Origin: JALYUM01 sp036688685
GTDB taxonomy: Bacteria; Pseudomonadota; Gammaproteobacteria; Burkholderiales; Burkholderiaceae_D
NCBI RefSeq assembly: GCF_036688685.1
Contig: NZ_JAQQPS010000010.1
Coordinates: 62,001 to 126,000 of the forward strand
Reading direction: 5' to 3'
Length of the DNA: 64,000 nucleotides
Position numbers and translations under genes: made by a program. Shown here piece by piece: positions 34,521 to 44,223 of this stretch (the stretch's first letter is position 1; the number at the start of each line of letters is the position of its first letter). The notes below the pieces were generated by a model. That model did not search any database. It saw only the letters and a list, made by a program, of their open reading frames with translations, and was not told where the DNA came from.

Positions 34521-34934
34521 ATGAAGCGAATCGCACGAGGTTTTACCCTGATCGAGATGATGGTCACTGTGGCCATCATCGGCGTCCTGACCGCGGTGGC
34601 AGTGCCGGCATACACCAGCTACGTGATCCGCGCCCGCACTTCCGAAGCGTTCACCACGCTGGGCGGCTTGCAGCCGGCAGCAGAGCAGTTCTGGGCCAAC
34701 AACCGCACCTACAACAAACTCCCGAAGCCTGACTCCACCCCCAACTTCGACTACTCGGTCAGCGACGACACCGACTCGACTTACACCGTCACGGCCACCG
34801 GCAAAAACCGGATGGTGGACTTCATCTATACCCTGAACCAGAGCGGCGCCCGCGTCACCACCAGAGTTCCACCGGGCTGGACCAAAAACGACGCCTGCTG
34901 GGTCGACCGCAAGGGTGGCCTATGCACCCAGTAA
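34521..34934 (+). CDS. pilE: type IV pilin PilE-like
   Basis: 137 residues. Class IVa prepilin: six-residue basic leader, Gly7 then FTLIEMMVTVAIIGVL with Glu5 of the mature protein, so PilD would cut after Gly7 and methylate Phe. The C-terminal domain ends with two Cys forming the usual D-loop. GGAG (34511-34514) precedes the ATG. It is the first gene of the operon and resembles PilE-type minor pilins of betaproteobacteria. The next gene starts 13 bases before its stop. Confidence 0.9.
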   Translation: MKRIARGFTLIEMMVTVAIIGVLTAVAVPAYTSYVIRARTSEAFTTLGGLQPAAEQFWANNRTYNKLPKPDSTPNFDYSVSDDTDSTYTVTATGKNRMVDFIYTLNQSGARVTTRVPPGWTKNDACWVDRKGGLCTQ

Positions 34935-35551
34935 GCGCCCAGCGCCAGGCGGGCTTGGGCTTCACCCTGGTCGAGCTCATGGTAGGCCTGGCCATCCTGT
35001 CCCTCATGCTGGCAATCGGCGTGCCGAGCATGCGCACCTGGCTGAACGCGAGCAACGCGCTGGTGGCCGCCGAGTTTTACGCCGAAGGCCTGAAAACTGC
35101 CCGTGCCGAAGCGGTCAAGCGCAATGCCACTGCGCGCCTGACCCTGCTCGAGAGCGCAAGCGGCGGCCAGATGGACTGGCGCATCGACATGTGCGTGCCA
35201 ACCTCGGCCGTCAAATGCAACGCCGATGAGGGTAGCTGGTCGACCAAAGACGCGGCTGCCGACGGCGACAGCGTCGCCGATTTCCGTTCGATTACCCGTG
35301 TCGCCACCAATTTGCCCGGTACCAATATGTTGACGATGACGCGCAATGACGGCGCCGTGGCCGTGTACTTCACGCCCTTGGGCTGGGTCGATGGCAGCGT
35401 CGCGCCCAGCCTGAGCAAGATCGAGCTGGCACCGGCAGCAAGCCAGGCCGGCGCGTTTCCCACCTCGGCAGTGGCGGTGACCCTCGCGGGTGTCGTCAGC
35501 AAATGCAACCCTAACGCCCCGGCCCACGATTCCAGAGGATGCCCACCATGA
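34922..35551 (+). CDS. fimT: minor pilin FimT/GspH family
   Basis: 209 residues. Prepilin leader to Gly13, then FTLVELMVGLAIL with Glu5; the GspH/FimT domain follows (TARAEAVKRNATARLTL). It helps start pilus assembly; FimT homologues in some bacteria bind DNA for uptake. Overlaps pilE by 13 bases and pilV by ATGA. Confidence 0.88.
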   Translation: MHPVSAQRQAGLGFTLVELMVGLAILSLMLAIGVPSMRTWLNASNALVAAEFYAEGLKTARAEAVKRNATARLTLLESASGGQMDWRIDMCVPTSAVKCNADEGSWSTKDAAADGDSVADFRSITRVATNLPGTNMLTMTRNDGAVAVYFTPLGWVDGSVAPSLSKIELAPAASQAGAFPTSAVAVTLAGVVSKCNPNAPAHDSRGCPP

Positions 35552-35976
35552 ACATGCGTCAATCCACCCAGCGCGGCATCGCGCTGGTCGAAGCGATGAT
35601 CGCCACCGTGATCCTGGCCATCGGCCTGCTCGGCACGATCGGCCTGCAGGCGCGCGCGTATTCCGCGATGAACGACGCCAGTTCGCGCGCCGAAGCCACC
35701 ATGGCATCCGAAAAACTGTTTGGCATGATGAGTACCGACATGGAACACCTGTCCAACTACGTGCTGGCGGAAGGTGGCAGCGGGGGCACGGAGATGTCGG
35801 ACTGGGTGACCGAAACCCATGCCGCCATCCCCGGCTCGAAGATCGCTGTGAGCGTCAAGCCCGCCAGCAACGGCACCACCAGTACTGCGGTAACGGTCAC
35901 CATCAAGTGGCAGCGCAAGGCCCGCGACCCCGCCAACACCAGCACCATGACTTCTTACCTGGCGACCTCCTCATGA
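35548..35976 (+). CDS. pilV: minor pilin PilV
   Basis: 142 residues. Starts in the ATGA overlap with fimT; an in-frame ATG at 35539 is less likely. Leader to Gly10, then IALVEAMIATVILAIGLLG with Glu5, the PilV/GspI signature. Part of the priming complex at the pilus tip with PilW, PilX and PilY1. Overlaps pilW by ATGA. Confidence 0.9.
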   Translation: MNMRQSTQRGIALVEAMIATVILAIGLLGTIGLQARAYSAMNDASSRAEATMASEKLFGMMSTDMEHLSNYVLAEGGSGGTEMSDWVTETHAAIPGSKIAVSVKPASNGTTSTAVTVTIKWQRKARDPANTSTMTSYLATSS

Positions 35977-37175
35977 AGCGCAACTTTCCTGTACCGCGAC
36001 GTGTCCGCAGCCACGCCGGCGGCTTTTCCGTCGTCGAGCTGATGGTCAGCGTCGTCATCGGCTTGTTGGCCCTGATGTTTGCAACCCGCATGATCACCGG
36101 CGGCGAGAAGACCAAGCAAGCCGCTTTGGGTGGCTCCGATGCCATGCAGAATGGCATGTTGGCCATGTTTTCGATCACGGGCGACGTGGCCCAGTCCGGC
36201 TTCGGCCTGAACGATCCACTGCTGGCCGGATGCGATACCACGATGGCCGACAAGGGCGGCGATGGCTACCATCTGGCGCCGTCCAAGCGCGGCACGGTCA
36301 CCATCACGCCGCTGTCGCCCGTCATTATCGAAAGCAACGGCGAGAAACCGGACGTGATTTCGCTGTACTCGGGCGCTTCGGTGACCGGCACGCCATCGGT
36401 ACGCCTGCGTATGCCATTTACTGGCGGCACCTCGGTTGCCATCGCTGGCGAGCCGTATGGCTTCGCCGACAATGACGTCATCGTGATTGCGCCGGAACAG
36501 GCCGGGACCAAGTGCAGCCTGGTGCAACTGTCGGAAAAGCCGCTGCCCGGCGCGCCCAATCCGGTGCTGCGCTTCGAATCCGGCGGCGGACGCCGTTTCA
36601 ATTCCGGCGCGGCGGTGAACAACTTCCCGCTCCAGTCGCGTGTCTTCAATATTGGACCGGCAAAAAACCTGACCTTTCATACCTGGTCGGTCAAAGACGG
36701 CTTCCTGCAATTGAGCGCCACCGATCTCGCCGGCAGCGAGAAAGCTGGCAGCACCGTGGCCGACAACATCGTCTCGATCAAGGCCCAGTACGGCTTCGAC
36801 ACGCGCACCGAAGCCAAGTTCTTGCCGCAGGATGGGATCAAAGTCAATGTCTGGTCCTCGACGATGATCGATGCCGACGGGAACGGCGAGGCAGGCAGTC
36901 CCGTCGATTTCCAGCGCATTGCCGCCGTGCGCGTGGCGGTGGTGGCACGCAGCAAAGCGCCCGAGCGCCCGGAGCCGGGACAGGCCTGCGCCGCCACGCC
37001 GAACCAGATCGAGGTCTTCAAAACCAAGCAGTCAGATGATACCTATACCTCGGTCAAACTCGACGTCGCTGTCGTGGGTGATACCACCGGCTGGAAGTGC
37101 TACCGCTACCGCACGTTTGAAACGATTGTACCTGTCCGTAACTCAGCCTGGAGACCAACCGCATGGGACAAATAA
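35973..37175 (+). CDS. pilW: minor pilin PilW
   Basis: 400 residues. Leader to Gly17, then FSVVELMVSVVIGLL with Glu5. The large C-terminal domain contains the SGFGLNDPLLAGC region usual in PilW. Two Cys near the end may form a disulfide. The start lies in the ATGA overlap with pilV; the end overlaps pilX by 13 bases. Confidence 0.9.
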   Translation: MKRNFPVPRRVRSHAGGFSVVELMVSVVIGLLALMFATRMITGGEKTKQAALGGSDAMQNGMLAMFSITGDVAQSGFGLNDPLLAGCDTTMADKGGDGYHLAPSKRGTVTITPLSPVIIESNGEKPDVISLYSGASVTGTPSVRLRMPFTGGTSVAIAGEPYGFADNDVIVIAPEQAGTKCSLVQLSEKPLPGAPNPVLRFESGGGRRFNSGAAVNNFPLQSRVFNIGPAKNLTFHTWSVKDGFLQLSATDLAGSEKAGSTVADNIVSIKAQYGFDTRTEAKFLPQDGIKVNVWSSTMIDADGNGEAGSPVDFQRIAAVRVAVVARSKAPERPEPGQACAATPNQIEVFKTKQSDDTYTSVKLDVAVVGDTTGWKCYRYRTFETIVPVRNSAWRPTAWDK

Positions 37176-37756
37176 ACAAAACCGGCCAGCAGGGCATTGC
37201 CCTGCCAGTCATGCTGATCATTCTCGTCGTCATGCTCATCAGCAGCGTTTACCTGCTCAAGTCAAGCAATTCGTCGACCTTGAGCGCAGCGAACATGGCC
37301 TACGATGCGGCGCTGTCGAAAGCGGCCGACCTCGGCTTGCACAAGGGTTTTCAGTACCTTAACAATCAGTCCAAGGTCGCGCTGCAGCAGGATGACACTG
37401 GCAACGGCTACGTGGCGTCCTACGACACCACGATGCCGGTCACGGCCGATGCGTTCTGGCTCAATGCCAAAACCATCACGAACACCGCCAATGGATCGGC
37501 CACCGCCGACACCATCCAGTATGTGGTGCACCGGGCCTGCTCGACGACCGGGCCGTTTGGTGTCAAGAACGCCTGTATCCAGACAGCGTCGAATCTCGCT
37601 GCCGGCGGCAGCGCCGTTTCGCCTGGTAACAGCATGGATATGACGACCGAACCATCGGTCAAGCCGCCACAAATCCATTACATCATTACCGCGCGCATCT
37701 TCGGACCGCGCGGCGGCAACGTGGTCAACCAGATGGTTGTGTTGATCGATGCCTGA
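37163..37756 (+). CDS. pilX: minor pilin PilX
   Basis: 197 residues. Leader to Gly11, then IALPVMLIILVVMLI; mature position 5 is Val, not Glu. Lack of Glu5 is typical of PilX/GspK, which is why such pilins sit at the very tip of the pilus. PilX links PilY1 to the priming complex. It ends 24 bases before pilY1. Confidence 0.88.
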   Translation: MGQINKTGQQGIALPVMLIILVVMLISSVYLLKSSNSSTLSAANMAYDAALSKAADLGLHKGFQYLNNQSKVALQQDDTGNGYVASYDTTMPVTADAFWLNAKTITNTANGSATADTIQYVVHRACSTTGPFGVKNACIQTASNLAAGGSAVSPGNSMDMTTEPSVKPPQIHYIITARIFGPRGGNVVNQMVVLIDA

Positions 37757-37780
37757 CGCTTTTTTTGACGGGGAAACCGC

Positions 37781-40700
37781 ATGAAAATGAACTTTATAAA
37801 TATCACCCGGGCCTGCAGCCTGGTTCTGGCATTCGTGCTGGCGCCGGGCGCAGCCGTGGCGGGGGTGACCAACATCGCCCAGTTGCCGCTGCTGAGCATG
37901 GACGACACCGGCGCAGTCAAGCCGAACTTGATGCTGCTGTACGACAACTCGGGTTCGATGGCGCGCAACTTCACGCCGGACTACATCGACGACGGTACCA
38001 CGTGCCGGAGCCAGCTGCTCATGGCGAGCGGCACGCGCAGCTGCCTGGCCGGTATGCCGCCATTCAACAGCGCCGATTTCAATCGCCAATATTACGATCC
38101 CAAGGTGCGCTACTTGCCGCCGGTCAAGGCTGACGGTGTCAGCTACAAAAGTCAGAACCGTGCCAACACGACCGCCTGGACCGCTGTGCTCAACGATGGC
38201 TTCGATGTCGACACCGCCGACCTGGCGGGCGGCACCGCCAGCAAATCGATCAGCCTGGTCAATGGCTTTCCCGACATCACCTGGTGCGATAAAGATAACG
38301 GAAACTGTGCCTACAACACCGCCACCTACAGCTACCCGAACGACACGCGCTACAACGCCGGCCGGTTTTATACGAATGCGTACTACTACAATATCAATGT
38401 GGCGGAGTACTGTAGCGACGCCACACTGACAAGCTGCAAAACGACCAGCGTCGGTGGGGTTGCCCCCGACGGCTTTCCGGTTCCGGCCAAAGTACGCTGG
38501 TGCGACACAACCGCCCTGACCAAATGCCAGGCCAAGTTTGTCGGCAACTACAAGTACCCGCGTTTTTCCACGCCAAACTCCGATACCGTGGCCGCGTATG
38601 GCACCATCACCATCAAAGCCTCGAAGACCGCCACGGCACTGTATGTCGACAGCGTGTCGGTGGCCGAGTCCAGCGGCACCAAGGTCATCACCAATGGTGC
38701 GATCCTGGCCAGCGCCGGCACCAACGATCCGACCAAGCAGGCCGCACTCGCCAACGCCATTGCCGCCTCGATCATCGCGAAAACCGGCCTGACGAACCAG
38801 TACACGGCCTGCACGCGCACGCCGACCGGCAGTGTGCCCAACTGCAGCACCGCGTTTGGCATCAACCTGGGCGCCGACAACATCGTGGCCGTGGTGCCGA
38901 TCGAATGTGTCACCGGTGCAAACAGCAAGTCGATCGGGCAGTGCTCGGTGCTGGCAGACGCCACCCGCAATAACTGGGCTGTCAGCGTGGAGGCGCGCGC
39001 TGGCGTTGCCAACGACGGCAAGGCAGCAACCGCGATCCTGAGCCTGACCGGCACCGGCAAAAACTCCCCGAAGACAACCCTGGGTGCCACCTCGCTGGGC
39101 AGCACACTGCTGTTTTCTTCGGTGACGTTCAATGCGAGTTCCACCAGTGCCGACGCGGCCAAGTCGATTGCGAAAGCCATCAATGACAGAAAGGTCGCCG
39201 GCTTGAGCGCCATCTGGGGCGGCCAGACCGGTTGCACCGCCACCGGTGACAAGACAGTATGCATCTCGTCGACCCTGGACTATGCCGCTGGCCAGAAATT
39301 CGTGTTCCCGAATCCTATTTTTGGGAACAATGGAACGTTGGACATCAGCGGCACCAATTCGGTCGCCGGCAATGCGCCGACGCCGGATGTGATTCCTGCC
39401 GATACCACCAATATTGGCGCCGGCTCGGCAATTTTTGTGCGCGTCGACATCGTCCCCGAGCGCATCAGTTACCCACGCGCCACCGGACGCAACGATTGCG
39501 TCGCCGGTACCTGCACCTACGACGAGGAAATGACCAACTTCGCCAACTGGTACACCTACTACAAGTCGCGCAACCAGACCATGAAAACGGCGGTCGGCCT
39601 GGCCTTCAAGCCTCTCACCGACAGCTACAACGTGGGTCTGGTGTCCTTGTCGGTCGCCGGCGCCGGTGGCAGCATCACGCGCCCCTTGCCGTTTTCGGGC
39701 GATGTGCGCACCAACTGGTACGCGCAGCTGTACGGCATGACGGTGAGCGGCTCGACGCCACTGCGCAAGGCGCTGCATAACGTTGGCAAGATGTATGCGA
39801 ATCAGGGTAAGTACGAGGCTGCAGTCAATGAGGAAGCGGTTCAGTTTCCGTGCCAGCAGAATTTCACCTTCATGACCACGGATGGCTACTGGAATGGCGA
39901 CCCCGCCGACGCCGTCGTGGCTGATAACGACAAGACCGAAAACCCGACCCGTTTCTGCCTGAAGGGCAGCGGCTGCGTCGATGCCAGCGGCAAGAACAGC
40001 AAGTCGCTGGCCGACGTGGCGCTGTACTGGTACAACGGCGGTTCGGCGACCGGCGTCAGTTCGCTCCGTCCGACGCTGGAAGACATGACGCAGGAAGGCA
40101 AGGTACGTGGCCCGAACGGCGACAACAAGCGCCTGCACATGAATACCTACACGCTGGGCCTGGGTGTGGACGGCATCATGAACTACGAAGAGAACTACAA
40201 CACCGCCCCGATTTCGGGCGGCGACTTCTCCAAACTCATCAATGGTGTGACCACTGGCTGCCCGTGGAACAACAACAAGGCCTATGTGTGGCCGGATGCG
40301 GTGACCGACGACAATGACGGCGGCGCCGGCTACCAGTCGCGCGTCGACGACCTGTGGCATACCGCCATCAATGGCCGCGGCAAGTATTTCAGCGCGTCCG
40401 ACCCGACCCAGGTCATCGCCGGGCTCAGTGCGGCCCTGTCGAACATCGCTGCGCACGTTGGCGCCGCCTCGTCCGCGGCCACCTCGACGCCGAATATTTC
40501 GGTCGAGGATAACGACATTTTCTCCAGTACCTTTACGACGGTGCAGTGGTCGGGCGAACTGACGGCGCAGAAGATCGACGTCGTGACCGGGGATATCGGT
40601 GTCACCCCAACCTGGAGCACCTCCAACCTGCTGGGCAAAAAGGTCGCTGCCAGCACCGATACGCGCGTCATCAAGATGCTCGATACCGCCGGCGGCACGC

Positions 40701-42409
40701 TCAAGAACTTTGACTACGGTGTCATGACGGTGCTCGAAAAAAGCTGGTTCGACAACAAGTGCAGCGCGCTCTCGCAGTGCTTGAACCTGACCAGCACCAA
40801 CGCCACCACCGTCAACAGCGGGGCGACCATCATCAATTGGCTGCGTGGCCAGCAGCAGTATGCCGATGACGTGATCCTGCGCGCCTATGGCAAGAGCAAG
40901 ACGGACGCCACGACTCCGGTCATCCTGGGCGACATCGCCTCGTCCAAGCCGGTCTATGTCCGGGTGCCGCGCAAGTCGTATGCGAATGCCGGCTACAGCG
41001 AGTTTGTCACCGCCCAGGCGGCACGCGTCCCGACCGTGTACGTTGCCGCCAATGACGGCATGCTGCATGCCATCGATGCCAACACCGGCACCGAAAATTG
41101 GGCCTATGTCCCGCGCATCACCATGCAGAAGCTGTATAAGCAGGCCGGTTTGACGTACGGCGCCAACCACCACTTCACGACCGACGGCTCGCCGGAGGTG
41201 GGTGATGTGCAAATCAACGGTGTCTGGAAATCGGTGCTGGTGGCGGGCTTGAATGCAGGCGGGCGCGGCTACTATGCGCTGGACGTTACCGATCCGCAAA
41301 AACCAGTGGCCTTGTGGGAAACCTGTGCCGATTCGACCATTTGTACGGGCGATAACACTGAGGCGGAAATGGGGCAAACCTTCGGCAATCCGGTCACCGG
41401 TACCTGGAAGGATGCGAATGGTGCAACCAAGTGGGTGGTGTTCGTTACGTCCGGCTACAACAACGTTCCCGGCACCGACGGCGTTGCCGGAGCTGGCAGC
41501 GGCAAGGGCTATTTGATGATCCTCGATATTGCGACGGGCAAGGTACTGGCCAAGACCTCGACCGAATCGGGCGACAAGTCGACCCCGTCCGGGCTGGCAC
41601 GCATCACCGCCATCAGCGCCGATCCGTCCACCGATCCGATGGTCACCTTCATCTACGGTGGCGACATCCTGGGCCAGATGTGGCGTTTCGACCTGACCAA
41701 GAAGGGCGCCCCGACGGTCGTCAAGATGGGTGACGCCGGCACGCTGCAGCCAATTACCGCGCGTCCCGATGTGACGTATTGCAAAGTGACCACCGAAGCC
41801 GATGACGGCAGTGTCACCAACACCAACAAGCTGATGGTGGCCTTTGGCACCGGGCGCCTGCTCGATATCGGCGATGTTGCGAATATCGACAAGCAGAGTG
41901 TGTATGTCCTGCGTGACAGCGCGACCGGCATCTCGGCGCCGCTGTGGCGCAGTTCCAGCATGGCCAAGCGCACGCTGACCAGGTCGAGCGTGAGTGGCGC
42001 CGATGTGTATAAATCCGGTGGCGACACGGTGGACTTGAACACCCAGTTGGGCTGGTATGCCGACTTCGACCAGAACAAAGGAGAGCGCGTCAACCTCGAC
42101 CCACGCATCAATGCTGGCTACCTGAATGTGGTGACCAACATTCCAGCCTCGTCCAATTCGTGCTCGGTTGGCGGCAAGAGTAATCTCTACAACTTCGACG
42201 TCTGCGACGGCACTGGCAACGCCGATGGCGTGGTGGGTAAATCGCTGTCGAGCACGTCGGCAGCAGTCGGCTTCATCGTGGTGACATTGCCGAACGGCAC
42301 CAAGGTCATCTATACCAGTCTCGCCGATGGCGGCAAGCTGAGGGACGACAGCGGCGACAAGAAAGATGCGATCAAACGCCGTACTGGTTGGCGTCGTATC
42401 CGGAACTGA
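37781..42409 (+). CDS. pilY1: type IV pilus tip adhesin PilY1/PilC
   Basis: 1542 residues. Signal peptide to about Ala27. A von Willebrand A-like domain has MIDAS residues Asp55, Ser57 and Ser59 (YDNSGSM); it carries a long insertion rich in Thr, Asn and Ala (about 240-560). The C-terminal third is the PilC beta-propeller (VPTVYVAANDGMLHAIDANTG; VYGGD-type blades seen as FIYGGDILGQMWRFDL). It mediates surface attachment and supports pilus extension. A strong terminator follows. This is the longest gene in the window. Confidence 0.93.
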   Translation: MKMNFINITRACSLVLAFVLAPGAAVAGVTNIAQLPLLSMDDTGAVKPNLMLLYDNSGSMARNFTPDYIDDGTTCRSQLLMASGTRSCLAGMPPFNSADFNRQYYDPKVRYLPPVKADGVSYKSQNRANTTAWTAVLNDGFDVDTADLAGGTASKSISLVNGFPDITWCDKDNGNCAYNTATYSYPNDTRYNAGRFYTNAYYYNINVAEYCSDATLTSCKTTSVGGVAPDGFPVPAKVRWCDTTALTKCQAKFVGNYKYPRFSTPNSDTVAAYGTITIKASKTATALYVDSVSVAESSGTKVITNGAILASAGTNDPTKQAALANAIAASIIAKTGLTNQYTACTRTPTGSVPNCSTAFGINLGADNIVAVVPIECVTGANSKSIGQCSVLADATRNNWAVSVEARAGVANDGKAATAILSLTGTGKNSPKTTLGATSLGSTLLFSSVTFNASSTSADAAKSIAKAINDRKVAGLSAIWGGQTGCTATGDKTVCISSTLDYAAGQKFVFPNPIFGNNGTLDISGTNSVAGNAPTPDVIPADTTNIGAGSAIFVRVDIVPERISYPRATGRNDCVAGTCTYDEEMTNFANWYTYYKSRNQTMKTAVGLAFKPLTDSYNVGLVSLSVAGAGGSITRPLPFSGDVRTNWYAQLYGMTVSGSTPLRKALHNVGKMYANQGKYEAAVNEEAVQFPCQQNFTFMTTDGYWNGDPADAVVADNDKTENPTRFCLKGSGCVDASGKNSKSLADVALYWYNGGSATGVSSLRPTLEDMTQEGKVRGPNGDNKRLHMNTYTLGLGVDGIMNYEENYNTAPISGGDFSKLINGVTTGCPWNNNKAYVWPDAVTDDNDGGAGYQSRVDDLWHTAINGRGKYFSASDPTQVIAGLSAALSNIAAHVGAASSAATSTPNISVEDNDIFSSTFTTVQWSGELTAQKIDVVTGDIGVTPTWSTSNLLGKKVAASTDTRVIKMLDTAGGTLKNFDYGVMTVLEKSWFDNKCSALSQCLNLTSTNATTVNSGATIINWLRGQQQYADDVILRAYGKSKTDATTPVILGDIASSKPVYVRVPRKSYANAGYSEFVTAQAARVPTVYVAANDGMLHAIDANTGTENWAYVPRITMQKLYKQAGLTYGANHHFTTDGSPEVGDVQINGVWKSVLVAGLNAGGRGYYALDVTDPQKPVALWETCADSTICTGDNTEAEMGQTFGNPVTGTWKDANGATKWVVFVTSGYNNVPGTDGVAGAGSGKGYLMILDIATGKVLAKTSTESGDKSTPSGLARITAISADPSTDPMVTFIYGGDILGQMWRFDLTKKGAPTVVKMGDAGTLQPITARPDVTYCKVTTEADDGSVTNTNKLMVAFGTGRLLDIGDVANIDKQSVYVLRDSATGISAPLWRSSSMAKRTLTRSSVSGADVYKSGGDTVDLNTQLGWYADFDQNKGERVNLDPRINAGYLNVVTNIPASSNSCSVGGKSNLYNFDVCDGTGNADGVVGKSLSSTSAAVGFIVVTLPNGTKVIYTSLADGGKLRDDSGDKKDAIKRRTGWRRIRN

Positions 42410-42438
42410 TCCGGGAACCCGCAAACCGCAGTAAGCAG

Positions 42439-42472
42439 GGCCAGCCGGCGTAGCAAACCGGCTGGCCTTTTT
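42439..42472 (+). terminator. Rho-independent terminator of the pilin operon
   Basis: Ten-pair stem 42439-42448 / 42458-42467 with a 9-base loop and T5 tail. Confidence 0.88.
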
Positions 42473-42552
42473 CATTGCAGCAATCAATTCACACGGGCTG
42501 CGCCGGAATCGGTAAAATCGTGGGTTTTCTACCAGGGCCGCAAGCGCTCACC

Positions 42553-44223
42553 ATGGCCAACGATACCGATCTCCCTATTTCCGACGCCGCCGCCGATGGC
42601 GCCGTCCCACGCACCCCGGACGCCGCCGCGCGCAACATCGCGCTCGAAGTGGCGCGCCGCCGCACCTTTGGCATCATTTCCCACCCGGATGCCGGTAAAA
42701 CCACGCTGACCGAAAAGCTGCTGCTGTTTTCGGGCGCGATTCAAATGGCCGGCACGGTCAAGGCGCGCAAAAGCGGGCGCCACGCCACCTCCGACTGGAT
42801 GGAAATCGAGAAGCAGCGCGGCATTTCGGTCGCCTCCTCGGTGATGCAGTTCGAGTACCGCGACCACGTCATCAACCTGCTCGACACCCCGGGCCACCAG
42901 GACTTCTCGGAAGACACCTACCGCGTGCTCACCGCCGTCGACTCGGCGCTGATGGTGATCGACGCGGCCAAGGGCGTGGAAACGCAGACGATCAAGCTGC
43001 TCAACGTCTGCCGCATGCGCAACACGCCCATCGTCACGTTCATGAACAAGATGGACCGCGAAACGCGCGACCCGCTGGAACTGCTCGACGAACTCGAATC
43101 GGTGCTCAAGATCCAGTGCGCGCCGGTGACCTGGCCGATCGGCATGGGCAAGAATTTCCGCGGCGTGTACCACCTGATGCGCGACGAGATCATGCTGTTC
43201 AAGGCCGGCGAAGAAAAGGCCGATGGCGCCTACGAAGTCATCAAGGGCATCGACAATCCGCGTCTGCAACAGATGTTCCCGCTCGAGATTGAACAACTCA
43301 AAATGGAAGTGGAACTGGTGCACGGCGCCTCGCATCCATTCGACCTGGCGCAGTTCCTGGCCGGCGTGCAGACGCCGGTGTTCTTCGGTTCGGCGGTCAA
43401 CAACTTCGGCGTGCGCGAGATTTTGTCGGCGCTGATCGACTGGGCCCCGGGCCCGCGCGAGCGCGACGCGACCACGCGCGTGGTAAAACCCGACGAGGCG
43501 AAGTTTTCGGGTTTTGTGTTCAAAATCCAGGCCAATATGGACCCGGCCCACCGCGACCGCATCGCATTCCTGCGTGTGTGCTCGGGGCGCTTTGACAAGG
43601 GCATGAAGGTCAAGCATTTGCGCCTGGGCCGCGAGGTCAAGCTGTCGTCGGTGGTGACGTTCATGGCGTCGTCGCGCGAGCAGGTCGAAGAAGCGTTCGC
43701 CGGCGACATCATCGGTTTGCCGAACCACGGCAACATGCAGATCGGCGACAGCTTCTCCGAAGGCGAGATGCTGCAGTACACAGGTATTCCTTACTTTGCG
43801 CCGGACCTGTTCCGCGCGGTGCGGATCCGGAATCCCCTGAAAATCAAGCAGCTGCACAAGGGTCTCCAGCAGCTGGGCGAAGAGGGCGCGGTGCAGGTGT
43901 TCAAGCCGGTGCTGGGCGGCGAACTGATTCTGGGCGCGGTTGGCGTGCTGCAGTTCGAAGTGGTGGCCAGCCGCCTGCTCAACGAGTACGGTGTCGACGC
44001 CGTCTTCGAAGGCGCCAGCATCAGCAGTGCGCGCTGGATTTCCAGCGACGACAGGAAAGCGCTGAGCGACTTCGAATCGCAGCTGGGTCACAACGTCGCC
44101 TACGATGCCGCCGGCAATATGGCGTATCTGGCCACCTCGAACGTCAATTTGCGCCTGACCGAAGAACGTTGGCCGAAGCTGACCTTCCACGCCACGCGCG
44201 AGCACGCGATCAAGCTGAACTAG
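42553..44223 (+). CDS. prfC: peptide chain release factor 3
   Basis: 556 residues from the ATG at 42553; upstream in-frame codons from 42475 lie next to the terminator. GTPase motifs: SHPDAGKTTLTEK (G1), DWMEIEKQRGISV with the switch Thr replaced as usual in RF3, DTPGHQDF (G3), NKMDRE (G4). RF3 removes RF1/RF2 from the ribosome after peptide release. Its stop overlaps that of the convergent DUF3108 gene by 4 bases. Confidence 0.97.
   Translation: MANDTDLPISDAAADGAVPRTPDAAARNIALEVARRRTFGIISHPDAGKTTLTEKLLLFSGAIQMAGTVKARKSGRHATSDWMEIEKQRGISVASSVMQFEYRDHVINLLDTPGHQDFSEDTYRVLTAVDSALMVIDAAKGVETQTIKLLNVCRMRNTPIVTFMNKMDRETRDPLELLDELESVLKIQCAPVTWPIGMGKNFRGVYHLMRDEIMLFKAGEEKADGAYEVIKGIDNPRLQQMFPLEIEQLKMEVELVHGASHPFDLAQFLAGVQTPVFFGSAVNNFGVREILSALIDWAPGPRERDATTRVVKPDEAKFSGFVFKIQANMDPAHRDRIAFLRVCSGRFDKGMKVKHLRLGREVKLSSVVTFMASSREQVEEAFAGDIIGLPNHGNMQIGDSFSEGEMLQYTGIPYFAPDLFRAVRIRNPLKIKQLHKGLQQLGEEGAVQVFKPVLGGELILGAVGVLQFEVVASRLLNEYGVDAVFEGASISSARWISSDDRKALSDFESQLGHNVAYDAAGNMAYLATSNVNLRLTEERWPKLTFHATREHAIKLN

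Noticed and set aside
37262..42487. 1741-codon open frame on the minus strand opposite pilX-pilY1
   Set aside because: High GC keeps antisense frames open. The translation is rich in His, Arg, Gly and Val with no domain, whereas the plus strand encodes clear PilX and PilY1.
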